Positions 8,595 through 17,946 of a stretch of DNA of 64,000 nucleotides are shown here, one piece after another (within the stretch, counting starts at the first letter, position 1; every line of letters starts with the position of its first letter). The notes beneath the pieces are model-generated. The model ran no database searches, was not told where the DNA came from, and was given only the letters and a program-made list of their open reading frames with translations. Origin of the DNA: Acidihalobacter aeolianus (GTDB lineage: Bacteria; Pseudomonadota; Gammaproteobacteria; DSM-5130; Acidihalobacteraceae); contig NZ_CP017448.1 of the NCBI RefSeq assembly GCF_001753165.1, positions 248,001-312,000 of the forward strand, given 5' to 3'. The translations under genes were made by a program, and so were the position numbers.

Positions 8595-9632
8595 TCAGGG
8601 ACAGGGATAGGGGTGCTGCTCGTGGATATGCTCGATCGCCGCCAGGGTTTCGTCGTCGAGCACCACGTCGGCGCTGGCGATGTCCTCGTCGAGCTGCTCC
8701 AGTGTGGTGGCGCCGATGATGTTGCTGGTGAGAAATCCGCGGCTGTTTACGTAGGCCAGAGCCAGGTGGGTGAGGCTCATGCCGTGCTCGGCGGCCAGCG
8801 CCGCATACTGGGCGACGATACCGTCCACATAGGGCGCGTTGTAACGCTGGAATCGTTCGAAAATGGTGATGCGCGCGCCCGCCGGGCGTTTGCCACCGAG
8901 GTATTTGCCACTCAACACGCCGAAGGCGAGCGGTGAATAGGCGAGCAGTCCAAGATGCTCGCGGTGGGCGATTTCGGCGAGGCCGGCCTCGAAGCTGCGG
9001 TTGAGCAGGCTGTAGGGGTTCTGGATGCTGACCGGCCGGGGCAGCCCGAGGGTCTCGGCCAGATGCAGGTAGCGCATTGCGCCCCAGGGCGTTTCGTTGG
9101 ACAGGCCGAAGTGGCGGATCTTGCCCTGCTCGACCAGCCGCGCCAGCGCGCTCAGCGTTTCCTCGATCAGGGTGGCGTTCTCGTCGTCCTTGTGGGTGTA
9201 GCCGAGCTGTCCGAAGAAGTTGGTATTGCGGTCCGGCCAGTGCACCTGATAGAGGTCGATGACGTCGGTGTTCAGGCGGCGCAGGCTGGTCTCGACGGCC
9301 TGCGAGATATGTTCGGCCGTCAGGCGCGGGCCGCCGCGCAGGTAACCGATGCCATTACCGGGGCCGGCCACCTTGCTCGCGAGCACGATCTCGTCGCGGC
9401 GCCCGGTCTTCTTCAGCCAGCTGCCGATATAGGCCTCGGTGAGGCCCTGGGTTTCGGCACGCGGCGGTACGGGGTACATCTCCGCGGTATCGACGAAGGT
9501 GATTCCGGCAGCCAGCGCGCGGTCGAGCTGGCTGTGCGCCTCGGCCTCGGTGTTCTGCTCTCCGAAGGTCATGGTGCCGAGGCAGATCAGACTGACCGAC
9601 AGGTCGGTCTGTCCCAGAGTGCGGTATTGCAT
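8595..9632 (-). CDS. Aldo/keto reductase, Tas-like
   Basis: NADPH-dependent oxidoreductase with a TIM-barrel fold, 345 residues. The catalytic set is visible: Asp in FVDTAEMY (near 45-52), the Tyr of the same segment, Lys in LASKVAG (near 82), and His in YQVHWPDR (near 125). The length and segments such as YPVPPRAETQGLTE are typical of the Tas/YghZ-like branch. The start at 9632 gives the canonical MQYRTLGQTDLSVS opening and has a GGAG sequence just upstream; an in-frame extension to 9755 lies in the neighbouring gene and is rejected. The physiological substrate cannot be told. Confidence 0.9.
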   Translation of the reverse strand: MQYRTLGQTDLSVSLICLGTMTFGEQNTEAEAHSQLDRALAAGITFVDTAEMYPVPPRAETQGLTEAYIGSWLKKTGRRDEIVLASKVAGPGNGIGYLRGGPRLTAEHISQAVETSLRRLNTDVIDLYQVHWPDRNTNFFGQLGYTHKDDENATLIEETLSALARLVEQGKIRHFGLSNETPWGAMRYLHLAETLGLPRPVSIQNPYSLLNRSFEAGLAEIAHREHLGLLAYSPLAFGVLSGKYLGGKRPAGARITIFERFQRYNAPYVDGIVAQYAALAAEHGMSLTHLALAYVNSRGFLTSNIIGATTLEQLDEDIASADVVLDDETLAAIEHIHEQHPYPCP

Positions 9633-9654
9633 GCGGGGTCTCCTGTGAGCGGTT

Positions 9655-10791
9655 TCAGAGGAAGAGGGTGAGTACGCCGGTGAAGCCGTAAAGCCGGTTG
9701 CGGAATATTTCGCCGTTGGCGAAGAAGCCGACCAGCGGCACGTCGCCGAGTGCATCCTGAATGATCTTGAGTTCGGCAGAGTCCTCGCCGAACTGGTAGC
9801 GTCCGCGGCCTACGCACGAGATGTAGACCGCACCGCGCGGGGTTCCGTTCATGCGTCCCTGCAGGTCGCCGAGCATGCGCAGCAGGTCGATACGCGCGGT
9901 GTTGCCGTCGCGCCGACAGAACATCAGCTCGCCGTCCTCCTCGGCGTAATCGCCGATAGCCACGATCTTGCGTCCCTGGTCGATGCCGACGATGTTGCGG
10001 ATCAGATAATCGTCATCGTCGCTGCCGGGGACTGGCAGGCCAGCGAAGATGTAGCCGCCGATGCGATTGAGGTCGCGCGCGAGCACCTCGCCGATGTCGG
10101 TCTTCATCACGTCGAGGGCCGGACGCTGGTCGAGTTCCAGCACCAGGTTGCGGTCGCCGCGGGTGATGCGGTGGCGCGGGCCGATGGGGGTGCAGCCCTG
10201 CGTGTGCGCGGTGACCAGTCCGACCTCGGGGCCGAAGATCACGCCCGAGAGCCCGCCGCGCACCACGAGGTCCGCGATCTGGCGATGTTCGCCTTGGCTC
10301 GAGGTGATGCCGCCGAACATGAACAGATTGGGCAGCGCTTCGGCGAGGGCGTTGAGCGTAGGCGGCGTGCGCGGGTTGGTCGGGTCGCCGTGCACCAGCG
10401 CCACCAGGGTCTCGTCCCGAGTCAGCCAGTCGCGGTGCAGGCCGACATAGGGGGCCGGGTTGCCGTCGATCAGCGGCATCATGCGAAAGCTGCCTGGCGG
10501 GAAGTCACCCACCAGGGCGACCAGCGCCGGCGAGTCGTAGTACTCGTGGCCGGTGGCGCAGACGGCGAGTCCGACCGTGCCCACCCAGTGTGGCACGCCG
10601 GTTGCCTCGCGTAGGCCGTCGACCAGTTCGTCCAGACGCGGTGCCAGGGCGTCGGTGAGGTAGAGGAAGCCTAGGCTGGCGGATTCCGGTAGCGGGCCGA
10701 GCTGGCGTGCGCAGTCGGCGATCAGGGTTTCGGTGTCGACACCGGTGGTATGGGCGAGTGTGAAGCGTTCCATGGGACTCGTATCGGGCAT
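9655..10791 (-). CDS. FIST-domain sensory protein
   Basis: A 378-residue soluble protein with an N-terminal FIST domain (about 20-215) and FIST_C domain (about 225-360). This pair is predicted to bind small ligands such as amino acids and usually sits in signalling contexts. Characteristic stretches are the GGITSSQGEHRQIADL region near 165 and GCTPIGPRHRITRGDRN near 210. No output domain is fused, so it probably acts through a partner. It lies 22 bases upstream of the aldo/keto reductase on the same strand and 8 bases downstream of the hypothetical gene at 10799, suggesting one operon. Confidence 0.82.
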   Translation of the reverse strand: MPDTSPMERFTLAHTTGVDTETLIADCARQLGPLPESASLGFLYLTDALAPRLDELVDGLREATGVPHWVGTVGLAVCATGHEYYDSPALVALVGDFPPGSFRMMPLIDGNPAPYVGLHRDWLTRDETLVALVHGDPTNPRTPPTLNALAEALPNLFMFGGITSSQGEHRQIADLVVRGGLSGVIFGPEVGLVTAHTQGCTPIGPRHRITRGDRNLVLELDQRPALDVMKTDIGEVLARDLNRIGGYIFAGLPVPGSDDDDYLIRNIVGIDQGRKIVAIGDYAEEDGELMFCRRDGNTARIDLLRMLGDLQGRMNGTPRGAVYISCVGRGRYQFGEDSAELKIIQDALGDVPLVGFFANGEIFRNRLYGFTGVLTLFL

Positions 10792-10798
10792 CCGCGCC

Positions 10799-11242
10799 CT
10801 ACAGGCTGTCGAGCATGGCGCGGGCTTCGTTGTCGGTCAACGGTATTCCTGTCAGGGTTTTAAACGTGCCGTCTTCCACACGCAGGTAGACGTGGTGGCG
10901 TTCGGCGATTTCCTCCAGGAACCAGTAGAGCTCGCTGGGATGTACGACCTGATTGCCGCGCAGCAAATGGCGCAGATACAGGTTGCCGTCGTTGTCGACC
11001 TTGATCAGCAAGGGGAGCGGCAGATCCAACGGTAGCACATGGCGTTGCAGCAGCCAGTCCACCGGAGTGGCTTCACCTTGATCGAGCTGACGTGCGTCAA
11101 TACGGAAGTGCCCGCCACCGCCGGGTTGCTTAAGCAGTTCATTCAGCCAGTCGGGTGGGAATCCACGATGGACAATCAGGGTCCGCCCGCGATAACGGGC
11201 GAGGAAGCGGGTCAGGGGGGAGCCGGCGCTGATGTGGGGCAT
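10799..11242 (-). CDS. Hypothetical protein, about 147 aa
   Basis: I do not recognise this family. The predicted product is soluble, without signal peptide, and contains a central RHVLPLDLPLPLLIKVDNDG stretch and the C-terminal phrase GTFKTLTGIPLTDNEARAML. The start at 11242 (MPHISAG) is preferred over the ATG at 11281 because a GGAG sequence lies a few bases before it. It is the first gene of a likely three-gene operon with the FIST protein and the aldo/keto reductase, which hints at a shared regulatory or redox theme but does not define a function. Confidence 0.7.
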   Translation of the reverse strand: MPHISAGSPLTRFLARYRGRTLIVHRGFPPDWLNELLKQPGGGGHFRIDARQLDQGEATPVDWLLQRHVLPLDLPLPLLIKVDNDGNLYLRHLLRGNQVVHPSELYWFLEEIAERHHVYLRVEDGTFKTLTGIPLTDNEARAMLDSL

Positions 11243-11321
11243 GAGTCTCCGGTTGGGTGTGACCTCGGGGCATGTTAGCACCCGAGGCCACGTTTCTCAG
11301 CCCGCGCGCTGGGCCGCGGAA

Positions 11322-12212
11322 TCAGCCGCGTTCGCGGAGCATGCGGTCAATAATCGGGCCAAGGATGATTTCCATCGCGAAGCCCATCTTGCCGCCAGGA
11401 ACGACCAGATCGTTGCGCCGCGACATGAACGAACCGTCCATCATTGCCAACAGATAGGGGAAATCGATTTCGAACTTGAGCGGGTCCTTGAACCGAATGA
11501 TGACCAGGCTTTCGTCCGGCGTCGGGATGTCGCGCGAGATGAACGGATTGGAAGTGTCCACCAAGGGGACGCGCTGGAAGTTGATGTCGGCGTGCGTGAA
11601 CTGCGGGGTGATGTAACGCACATAGTCCGGCATACGGCGCAGGATGGTCTCAACCGTGGCTTCGGGCGCGTAGCCGCGTTCGGCCTTGTCGCGGTGGATC
11701 TTCTGAATCCATTCGAGGTTGACGATGGGCACCACGCCGATCAGCAGGTCGACGAATTTCCCGACGTCGACGTCGCCATGGCGTACGCCGCCATGCAGGC
11801 CTTCGTAGAACAGCAGGTCGGAGTCGGCGGGAATGTCTTCCCAAGGGGTGAATTCACCGGGCTTGAGCGAGCTGCCCAGGCGGGCATTGTGTTCGGTCGC
11901 TTCCTCGTCGCTGTGCAGGTAGTAGCGCTTCTTGCCGGTGCCTGTTTCGCCGTAGGTGCGGAAGGTTTCTTCCAGCTTGTCGAACAGGTTCGCTTCGGGG
12001 CCGAAGTGGCTGAAGTGGTTGTTGCCCTCGTCCCCGGCCTGCTTCATCGCAGCCTTCATCTCGGTGCGGTTGTAGCGGTGATAGCTGTCGCCTTCGATGA
12101 TGACGGGTTTGATCGACTCGCGGTGGAAGATGTGCTCGAAGGCGCGCTTGACGGTGGACGTGCCCGCGCCGGATGAGCCGGTGACCGCGATGACGGGATG
12201 CCGCTTAGACAT
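11322..12212 (-). CDS. Phosphoribulokinase
   Basis: Bacterial (class I) phosphoribulokinase of 296 residues, which phosphorylates ribulose 5-phosphate to the RuBisCO substrate ribulose 1,5-bisphosphate in the Calvin cycle. The P-loop GSSGAGTST sits at residues 12-20. EGDSYHRYNRTEMK (about 40-53) and the FYEGLHGG segment (about 139-146) match the proteobacterial enzymes. The length fits the ~290-residue proteobacterial form and not the longer plant or cyanobacterial form. No other Calvin-cycle gene lies in this window, so it is a dispersed single gene. A non-autotrophic PrkB homologue is possible but the sequence reads as the CbbP type. Confidence 0.9.
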   Translation of the reverse strand: MSKRHPVIAVTGSSGAGTSTVKRAFEHIFHRESIKPVIIEGDSYHRYNRTEMKAAMKQAGDEGNNHFSHFGPEANLFDKLEETFRTYGETGTGKKRYYLHSDEEATEHNARLGSSLKPGEFTPWEDIPADSDLLFYEGLHGGVRHGDVDVGKFVDLLIGVVPIVNLEWIQKIHRDKAERGYAPEATVETILRRMPDYVRYITPQFTHADINFQRVPLVDTSNPFISRDIPTPDESLVIIRFKDPLKFEIDFPYLLAMMDGSFMSRRNDLVVPGGKMGFAMEIILGPIIDRMLRERG

Positions 12213-12711
12213 GGGTGACTCCTCTGCTCGTATGAAAATCCGTTGGTCGGGGTCGCCTTCGGGGGCGGCAGCCGATGGGCCTCGCCGCCGCGGTGACGCC
12301 GCGCAAAATCATCGCATTCTAGCGGGGATATGGCCTGGGTGCGAGCGGGCGCTTAGGGTGCCGGATTGAGTATGCGCGGCAGCATCATAAGAAACACGGG
12401 GTTCGGCATACCGCCGTCGCATGGGAATCCTTCACGTAAAACTGCCAGGTGGCTCATCAGGGCAACGGTCTGATGGATCATGGCGACGCGGAAACGCAAG
12501 TCGCAGGGGCGACGGGCAAGGTGAATGGGTGTGCTTCGTCAGCGTCATGCGCGTGATTGCATGGGTGCCTGCGAAGCTCCAAACGGGTATCACGCCATAT
12601 CCGGAGGATGCTATTGCCTTCAGACGTCTTACAGGGATGTGTGGCGTCCGCGGGAATGTTAGGCTCGGCGATTTGCCGCGCGCCTAAAGTCACGAGGGTG
12701 GGAAAGGAATC
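12213..12711. other. Intergenic region between phosphoribulokinase and nhaD genes
   Basis: About 500 bases separate two divergent genes. Short ORFs here have poor codon character and no family resemblance. A GGAAAGGAATC sequence just before 12712 is the likely ribosome binding site of nhaD. I looked for a sodium- or lithium-type riboswitch because of the downstream antiporter but could not recognise one by eye. Confidence 0.5.
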
Positions 12712-14145
12712 ATGAAGTCGGTGCCAGCCATTCGCAGAGGCGCGCTTGCCGTGGCCTGCCTGCTTGCTGCCCCAACGGCATGGGCTGCGGAAGGGCCGCC
12801 GGCTGCTTGGGACCTGACCGGCAGCTGGTACGGTGTGGTCGCGCTGATCGTCTTCGTGCTTGCTTACGTGCTGGTGGTGTCCGAGGAGGCGCTGCAGCTG
12901 CGCAAGTCCAAGCCGATGCTGATTGCCGCCGCGGTGATCTGGGTGATGGTGCCGCTTGCCTATGCAGCGCATGGCAATACCACCGTGCCGGAGGAGGCGA
13001 TCCGCAGCAACCTCATCGAATACGTCGAGCTGATGCTGTTCCTGCTCTCCGCGATGACCTACATCAACACCATGGAGGAACGCGGGGTGTTCGATGCCCT
13101 GCGGGCCTGGCTGGTCACGCGCGGCTACACGCTGCGCAGCGTGTTCTGGATCACCGGGCTGCTCGCCTTTTTCATCTCTCCGGTCGCCGACAATCTCACT
13201 ACCGCCCTGCTGATGGCCGCGGTAGTGATGGCTGTGGCCCGCGATACCCCGCGTTTCGTGGTGCTCGCCTGCATCAACATCGTGGTGGCTGCGAATGCCG
13301 GTGGTGCATTCAGCCCATTCGGCGACATCACCACATTGATGGTGTGGCAGCGGCACATGGTGAGCTTCACCCAGTTTTTCGACCTGTTCCTGCCCGCGGC
13401 GGTCAACTGGCTGGTGCCGGCCGCGATCATGTCCTTCGCGGTGCCGGCCGGAAGACCCAGGCCGCTGGAGACGACGGTGCGCATTCGCCGCGGCGGTCTG
13501 GTGGTGATCGTCCTGTTCTTCCTGACCATCGCCAGTGCGGTTGCCTTTCATCAGTTTCTGCATTTGCCGCCGATGCTGGGCATGATGGCCGGGCTCGGCC
13601 TGCTCAAGCTCTACGGTTACCGCCTCAAGATGCGCGAGCGCCGTGAGCTGGCCGGCCTGAACGGGCTCAATGGCCATGCAGCGCCCTTCGACGTGTTCGC
13701 TCAGCTGCAGCGCGCCGAGTGGGACACGCTGATGTTCTTCTACGGCGTGATCCTGTGCGTGGGCGGACTGGCCACGCTCGGCTACCTCGCGCTGGTGTCG
13801 CAGACGCTGTATGCCGGCCTGGGGCCGACCACGGCCAACGTCGCCGTAGGCCTGCTGTCGGCGGTAGTGGACAATATCCCGGTCATGTACGCGGTCCTGA
13901 CGATGCAGCCGGACATGTCGCACGGGCAGTGGCTTCTGGTGACGCTGACCGCGGGCGTCGGCGGGTCTCTGCTGTCGATTGGTTCCGCTGCGGGTGTCGG
14001 CCTGATGGGCCAGGCGCGCGGCGTCTATACCTTTTTCAGCCACCTGCGCTGGACCTGGGCGGTGGCGGTGGGTTATGCCGCCGCCATTGTGGTGCATTTG
14101 TGGCTCAATGCCGATCTGATGCATGTTCCGGTAGGTGGCGGTTGA
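12712..14145 (+). CDS. nhaD: Na+/H+ antiporter, NhaD type
   Basis: Inner-membrane antiporter of 477 residues of the ion transporter superfamily, exchanging Na+ or Li+ for protons. An N-terminal signal-like segment (residues 1-25, ending AWAAE) precedes about 12 hydrophobic helices. Family-typical stretches include SPVADNLTTALLMA near 158-171 and the ANAGGAFSPFGDITTLMVW segment near 195-213, followed late by a second SAVVDNIPVMYAV block near 383-395. Such antiporters suit a halotolerant or pH-stressed host. The downstream sensor gene begins within or just after this gene's stop codon, so the two may be cotranscribed. Confidence 0.93.
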   Translation: MKSVPAIRRGALAVACLLAAPTAWAAEGPPAAWDLTGSWYGVVALIVFVLAYVLVVSEEALQLRKSKPMLIAAAVIWVMVPLAYAAHGNTTVPEEAIRSNLIEYVELMLFLLSAMTYINTMEERGVFDALRAWLVTRGYTLRSVFWITGLLAFFISPVADNLTTALLMAAVVMAVARDTPRFVVLACINIVVAANAGGAFSPFGDITTLMVWQRHMVSFTQFFDLFLPAAVNWLVPAAIMSFAVPAGRPRPLETTVRIRRGGLVVIVLFFLTIASAVAFHQFLHLPPMLGMMAGLGLLKLYGYRLKMRERRELAGLNGLNGHAAPFDVFAQLQRAEWDTLMFFYGVILCVGGLATLGYLALVSQTLYAGLGPTTANVAVGLLSAVVDNIPVMYAVLTMQPDMSHGQWLLVTLTAGVGGSLLSIGSAAGVGLMGQARGVYTFFSHLRWTWAVAVGYAAAIVVHLWLNADLMHVPVGGG

Positions 14146-14179
14146 TGACGGGGAGGTTCGGCGTCTAGTGGGCGGCGGC

Positions 14180-16861
14180 ATGAGTATGGCGAACGACGAT
14201 TCACGCTGGCGCGACGTACTCGCCCGCGTACGCCGCTTCATCCGCTTGGATGATGCCTCGCTGGGATTGCTCGCACGCTATACAAACCATCTGACCGCGG
14301 ATGCCGATCGGCTTGCGCTGCGCTTCTACGACTACCTCCTGTCCTACCCGGAAACTTCGGCCATGTTCGGCAGCATGGGGAACGAACGCCTGCACGAGCT
14401 GGCCGCTATCCAGGCGGCTCATTTTCGCGGTCTGATCGAGAACTGGCCTGAAACCGCCTCACGTTCCGTGGGCCGGGTCGCACGGGCGCATTATGCGCAG
14501 AACGTCTCGCCGGTCTGGGTTGCCGGTGGCTACAGCCTTTATCTGGATCATCTGGAGGAACGCATCGGCTTGTTGCCCGAGGCCGAGCGCCCGGGACTGC
14601 GTTCGGCGACATTCCGCGTGATTCTCGCCGATATCATGCTGCAGTTTGCCGGCTTCGAGTCGATCCACAATGAGACCGGTGCCGAGCGGGCGATGATCTC
14701 GCAGGCATTGATCGAAACCACGCTCAAGCTGGCGGATCTCGCCGCACCCGAGGAGGTCCTGGGGAGTATATGTACCGAACTGGTGATGCGTTCGCGCCAT
14801 CTGCCGGCAGTCTGGTTCGGTCTGATCGAGGAGCCACATGCGCCGATCACGGCTTACGCCGGGGCCGGTCGTGAACAGCTGTGGAGTCCGATCGAGGTCA
14901 CCTACGATCCGGAAGATCCGCTGTGGCGGGCGTTGGAGCACAACCGCCTCCAGGTGCTCACACACCAGTCCGGCGGCCTGCCGGCATGGTGCGCGGGCCA
15001 ACAGGGCGTCGAGGCGGTGGCGATATTTCCCTTCGGTCGTGTCGGCGGGCTGCGTGGTGTGGGCGTGGTCTACTCCGACCGCAGCTGGTACTTCGACCAC
15101 ATCGACCTGACGCCATTCGGGGCCTTCGCCCGGCTGGGCCAGGTCCTCCTCGGGCTCAAGGAAAGCCACCTGCGCGACCCGCTCACCGGGCTGCCCAATC
15201 GTGGCCTCTTCATGGACCGACTGCGTCATTCCATGGTCCAGAATCTGCGTCGCGACCGTCTGCTCGGCGTCGGCATGATCGATCTCGACGGTTTCAAATC
15301 GGTCAACGACCGTATGGGGCATCCAAGCGGAGACGCACTGCTGCGCGAGGTCGCCACGCGCATCCAGAGCGCCCTACGCCAGGGCGATACGGTGGCGCGT
15401 TTCGGCGGCGACGAATTCGGGTTGCTGTTGCCGGATCTGCGCAACCTTGATGAGGCTGAGGTGGTGGTCGAGCGGGTGCGGCGCGCTTTCGACGGCAGCT
15501 TCGCAATCCAGGGTGAGCAGGTGCGGGTGGGGGCCAGTCTGGGCTTGACGGTGTACCCCCTGGACGATGTCGATGCCCAGGATCTGATCCGTCACGCCGA
15601 CATCGCGCTATATCAGGCCAAGGATGCCGGTCGCGGCGTACACCGTCTGTTCGAGCGCGACCGCGAGGAACAACTGCACCGCATCGACGAACTGCAGCGG
15701 GAGTTTCTCGATGCATTGGCCGACGACAGACTCGTACTGCACTACCAGCCCAAAGTCGACATGGCCACGGGTGTCGTCTGGGGAGCCGAAGCACTGGTGC
15801 GCTGGAATCGGCAGGGTTCCCTGGTCATGCCGTCGGATTTCATTGATGTGGTGGAGCAGCGCGCCCAGTTGATCCGGGGGCTGGGTCGCTACGTGCTTGA
15901 TGCGGCTGCACGACAGATCGGCCTCTGGCGAGAGCAAGGGCACGATTGGTACGTATCCGTGAATATTGGCGCGCAACACCTGCTGGATTCCGGTTTCGTT
16001 GAGGACATCGACGAAATCTTGCAGCGCTACCCTGGGGTGGCGAGCTGGTTGCAGATCGAGGTCACCGAGCAGGCGGCGCTGCGTGATCTTGAGAAAACGC
16101 GCACGGCATTGATGGCCTGCCGCACACGTGGGCTGGCCGTGGCGCTAGATGATTATGGTACCGGGCATGCTTCCCTGACCTACCTCCAGGAACTACCTGC
16201 CAATCAGATCAAGCTCGATCAGCACTTCGTTGGCCATCTGCTCACCGAGCCGAGAGCGCTGGCCATCATCGCAGGGACGTTGACCTCGGCGCGCCTGCTC
16301 AGCCTGGATGTGGTTGCGGAAGGTGTGGAGACGGTGCAGCAGGGGGAGTTGCTGCTGCAGCTCGGTTGCCGCGTCGCCCAGGGGTATCTGATCAGCCGGC
16401 CGATGGCGCCGGAGGCATTGCCGACCTGGGAGTCGCGTTGGCGACCGCCTGTACAGTGGACCCGGGTCGAACAGGGGGCGCGCCTGACCTATGAGGATCT
16501 GCCTCTGCTGATGGCCCGTACGGCGCATCGGTACAGCGTCATGACGCTGATAGACGCGCTAGCTGAGCCGCGCAGCGAGGTGCATCCGCACCTGGGCTCA
16601 CACGATTGTCCTGACGAAACCGGTTGCCCCTTGGGTCAGTGGCTGACGGAGGCGGACAATCGGCACGCAGAACAACCGGGCTTCGCCGCCTTACAGCGGC
16701 AGCACACCGCGCTGCATCGCAAGGCCGATGAGGCGATCGGCGCCTGGTATGGAGAAGACGCGGATGCGTTGGTCACCGCTATCGGTGAGTTTCAGCACGA
16801 GGCCGACGTGCTGGATGCGCTACTGCTCGAGTTCGTGCGCCGAGTGTCCAGCGAAGGCTAG
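14180..16861 (+). CDS. Globin-coupled GGDEF-EAL protein with C-terminal CZB domain
   Basis: A soluble 893-residue c-di-GMP signalling protein. Order: globin sensor (about 10-155) with the probable proximal heme His104 in ARAHYAQNVSPVW; a GAF-like region (about 165-320); GGDEF domain with an intact GGDEF motif at 409-413; EAL domain with EALVR at 537-541 and the DDYGTG loop near 657; and a C-terminal CZB-type zinc-binding region (about 775-890) with CPLGQW. Both catalytic motifs look intact, so it could make and break c-di-GMP. Oxygen and perhaps zinc or hypochlorite are the inferred inputs. The start is uncertain: GTG codons at 14135 and 14168 are in frame, the latter preceded by GGGGAGG. Confidence 0.88.
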   Translation: MSMANDDSRWRDVLARVRRFIRLDDASLGLLARYTNHLTADADRLALRFYDYLLSYPETSAMFGSMGNERLHELAAIQAAHFRGLIENWPETASRSVGRVARAHYAQNVSPVWVAGGYSLYLDHLEERIGLLPEAERPGLRSATFRVILADIMLQFAGFESIHNETGAERAMISQALIETTLKLADLAAPEEVLGSICTELVMRSRHLPAVWFGLIEEPHAPITAYAGAGREQLWSPIEVTYDPEDPLWRALEHNRLQVLTHQSGGLPAWCAGQQGVEAVAIFPFGRVGGLRGVGVVYSDRSWYFDHIDLTPFGAFARLGQVLLGLKESHLRDPLTGLPNRGLFMDRLRHSMVQNLRRDRLLGVGMIDLDGFKSVNDRMGHPSGDALLREVATRIQSALRQGDTVARFGGDEFGLLLPDLRNLDEAEVVVERVRRAFDGSFAIQGEQVRVGASLGLTVYPLDDVDAQDLIRHADIALYQAKDAGRGVHRLFERDREEQLHRIDELQREFLDALADDRLVLHYQPKVDMATGVVWGAEALVRWNRQGSLVMPSDFIDVVEQRAQLIRGLGRYVLDAAARQIGLWREQGHDWYVSVNIGAQHLLDSGFVEDIDEILQRYPGVASWLQIEVTEQAALRDLEKTRTALMACRTRGLAVALDDYGTGHASLTYLQELPANQIKLDQHFVGHLLTEPRALAIIAGTLTSARLLSLDVVAEGVETVQQGELLLQLGCRVAQGYLISRPMAPEALPTWESRWRPPVQWTRVEQGARLTYEDLPLLMARTAHRYSVMTLIDALAEPRSEVHPHLGSHDCPDETGCPLGQWLTEADNRHAEQPGFAALQRQHTALHRKADEAIGAWYGEDADALVTAIGEFQHEADVLDALLLEFVRRVSSEG

Positions 16862-16884
16862 CTCCAAGTCGAAGCATGGCTGCG

Positions 16885-17640
16885 TCAGGCCGCGCCTCTG
16901 CGTACGGCCAGGCGTGCTCCTGTCTGGGTGGACTGCATCGAGCCGTTGCGTTGTGGCACGGCCTGCACCAGCCGGTAACCATAACCCTTGACGTTGCGGA
17001 TCGTGATCGGCACGCCCTGGCGCTCCAGAGATGCGCGCAGATTGCGGATCTGCGAGGCAAGCCGTGCGCGTGCATTCGGCTTGCCCATCCACACCACGGC
17101 CTCCAACCGTTCATAGGAAACGGCTCGCGTGTTGCGATCGTGCAGGGCCTGCAGCAATTCGATTTCCTTGGCCCGCAGAGCGATGGGCCAGCCGTTGAGG
17201 TAGGCGCGGTGGGTGAGCGGGTCGAGGCCCAGTGGCCCGATATATCGGTGATTCGGATAGCCCGAGGCGCGTCTTAGCAGCGCGCGAATGCGCAGCAGTA
17301 TTTCCTCGCCTGTCGTTTGATCGTGCGTACAAAAGACAGGCGCCCAGTCGGTGTGTATTTCGTTGCATCGTTCCGCTGAATGCATCAACAGGATCGGCGG
17401 GCATTTGTGCGGCACAGGGAGAATCAATTCGATATCGTGCAGCCACTGAGAAAACGCATCGTGAGAATAACCGCGCATGATAATGACGGAAAAATCTCTG
17501 GTAGATAGCAATTCCTCAGTTTGTTCTAAATTTCTGGCATAAGCGACTCTGAAGCCATCCTGCGTGAGCAGTCGTCGCAGAGAAAATGCCTGCTCGTATT
17601 CTCCAGATATCAAAATCCATCGCATGGTAGATACCTTCAT
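16885..17640 (-). CDS. OmpR-type regulator with degenerate receiver (regulator 1)
   Basis: A 251-residue protein with a receiver-like N-terminal domain (about 6-125) and an OmpR/PhoB winged-helix DNA-binding domain (about 135-235, ending in the wing NVKGYGYRL). The receiver lacks the phosphoacceptor: where DLVILD is expected it reads FSVIIM, the acidic pair near the N terminus is replaced by GEY, and the conserved Lys is missing. It therefore probably works without classical phosphorylation. It is divergent from TonB receptor 1 and has no kinase beside it. Direct repeats at 17646-17673 lie immediately upstream. The start could also be 17625 (MRWILIS), which aligns with regulator 3. Confidence 0.85.
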   Translation of the reverse strand: MKVSTMRWILISGEYEQAFSLRRLLTQDGFRVAYARNLEQTEELLSTRDFSVIIMRGYSHDAFSQWLHDIELILPVPHKCPPILLMHSAERCNEIHTDWAPVFCTHDQTTGEEILLRIRALLRRASGYPNHRYIGPLGLDPLTHRAYLNGWPIALRAKEIELLQALHDRNTRAVSYERLEAVVWMGKPNARARLASQIRNLRASLERQGVPITIRNVKGYGYRLVQAVPQRNGSMQSTQTGARLAVRRGAA

Positions 17641-17645
17641 GGAAA

Positions 17646-17673
17646 TTTAACGCAAGTTTCACGGAGTTTTAAC
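17646..17673. promoter_or_regulatory. Three TTTMAC repeats in 11-bp phase, candidate operator
   Basis: TTTAAC at 17646, TTTCAC at 17657 and TTTAAC at 17668 start exactly 11 bases apart. OmpR/PhoB-type winged helices bind head-to-tail on such direct repeats. The site sits directly upstream of regulator 1 and about 270 bases from TonB receptor 1, so autoregulation of the regulator is the simplest reading. Confidence 0.5.
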
Positions 17674-17946
17674 AAAAATACTAACAGATTGTTTTTGCAA
17701 GAAAAAATTTTTGTTTCTGAAAAATGGTTTCAGGTAAATGAAAGACCTCTCTCAGGACGTTTACGCAGACTCCGCATGCCGGTCACGAGTCGCTATGACC
17801 GATCGTCTCGGTAAATGTTTCGATTCATTCATATAAACGATTGATAGATCAGGGATTGCCATCGTCACATGCCGGCAATTTCAACGGCTTGGCCACATGT
17901 CGATGCGACATGGCGATCATCGATCGTGCTTGCGAGGGAGTGTTCA
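17674..17946. other. Divergent intergenic region of regulator 1 and TonB receptor 1
   Basis: Together with the repeats just before it this makes a 306-base gap that is visibly richer in A and T than the genes. It should hold the promoters of both divergent genes. A GCGAGGGAG sequence just before 17947 is a likely ribosome binding site for the receptor. I see no recognisable riboswitch or clear Fur box. Confidence 0.5.

Noticed and set aside
12421-12687. An 88-codon ORF upstream of nhaD
   Set aside because: No ribosome site or family resemblance and unusual composition; treated as non-coding.
12213-12711. Possible Na+ or Li+ riboswitch upstream of nhaD
   Set aside because: I could not recognise a known motif by eye. 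A covariance-model search of this region would decide.
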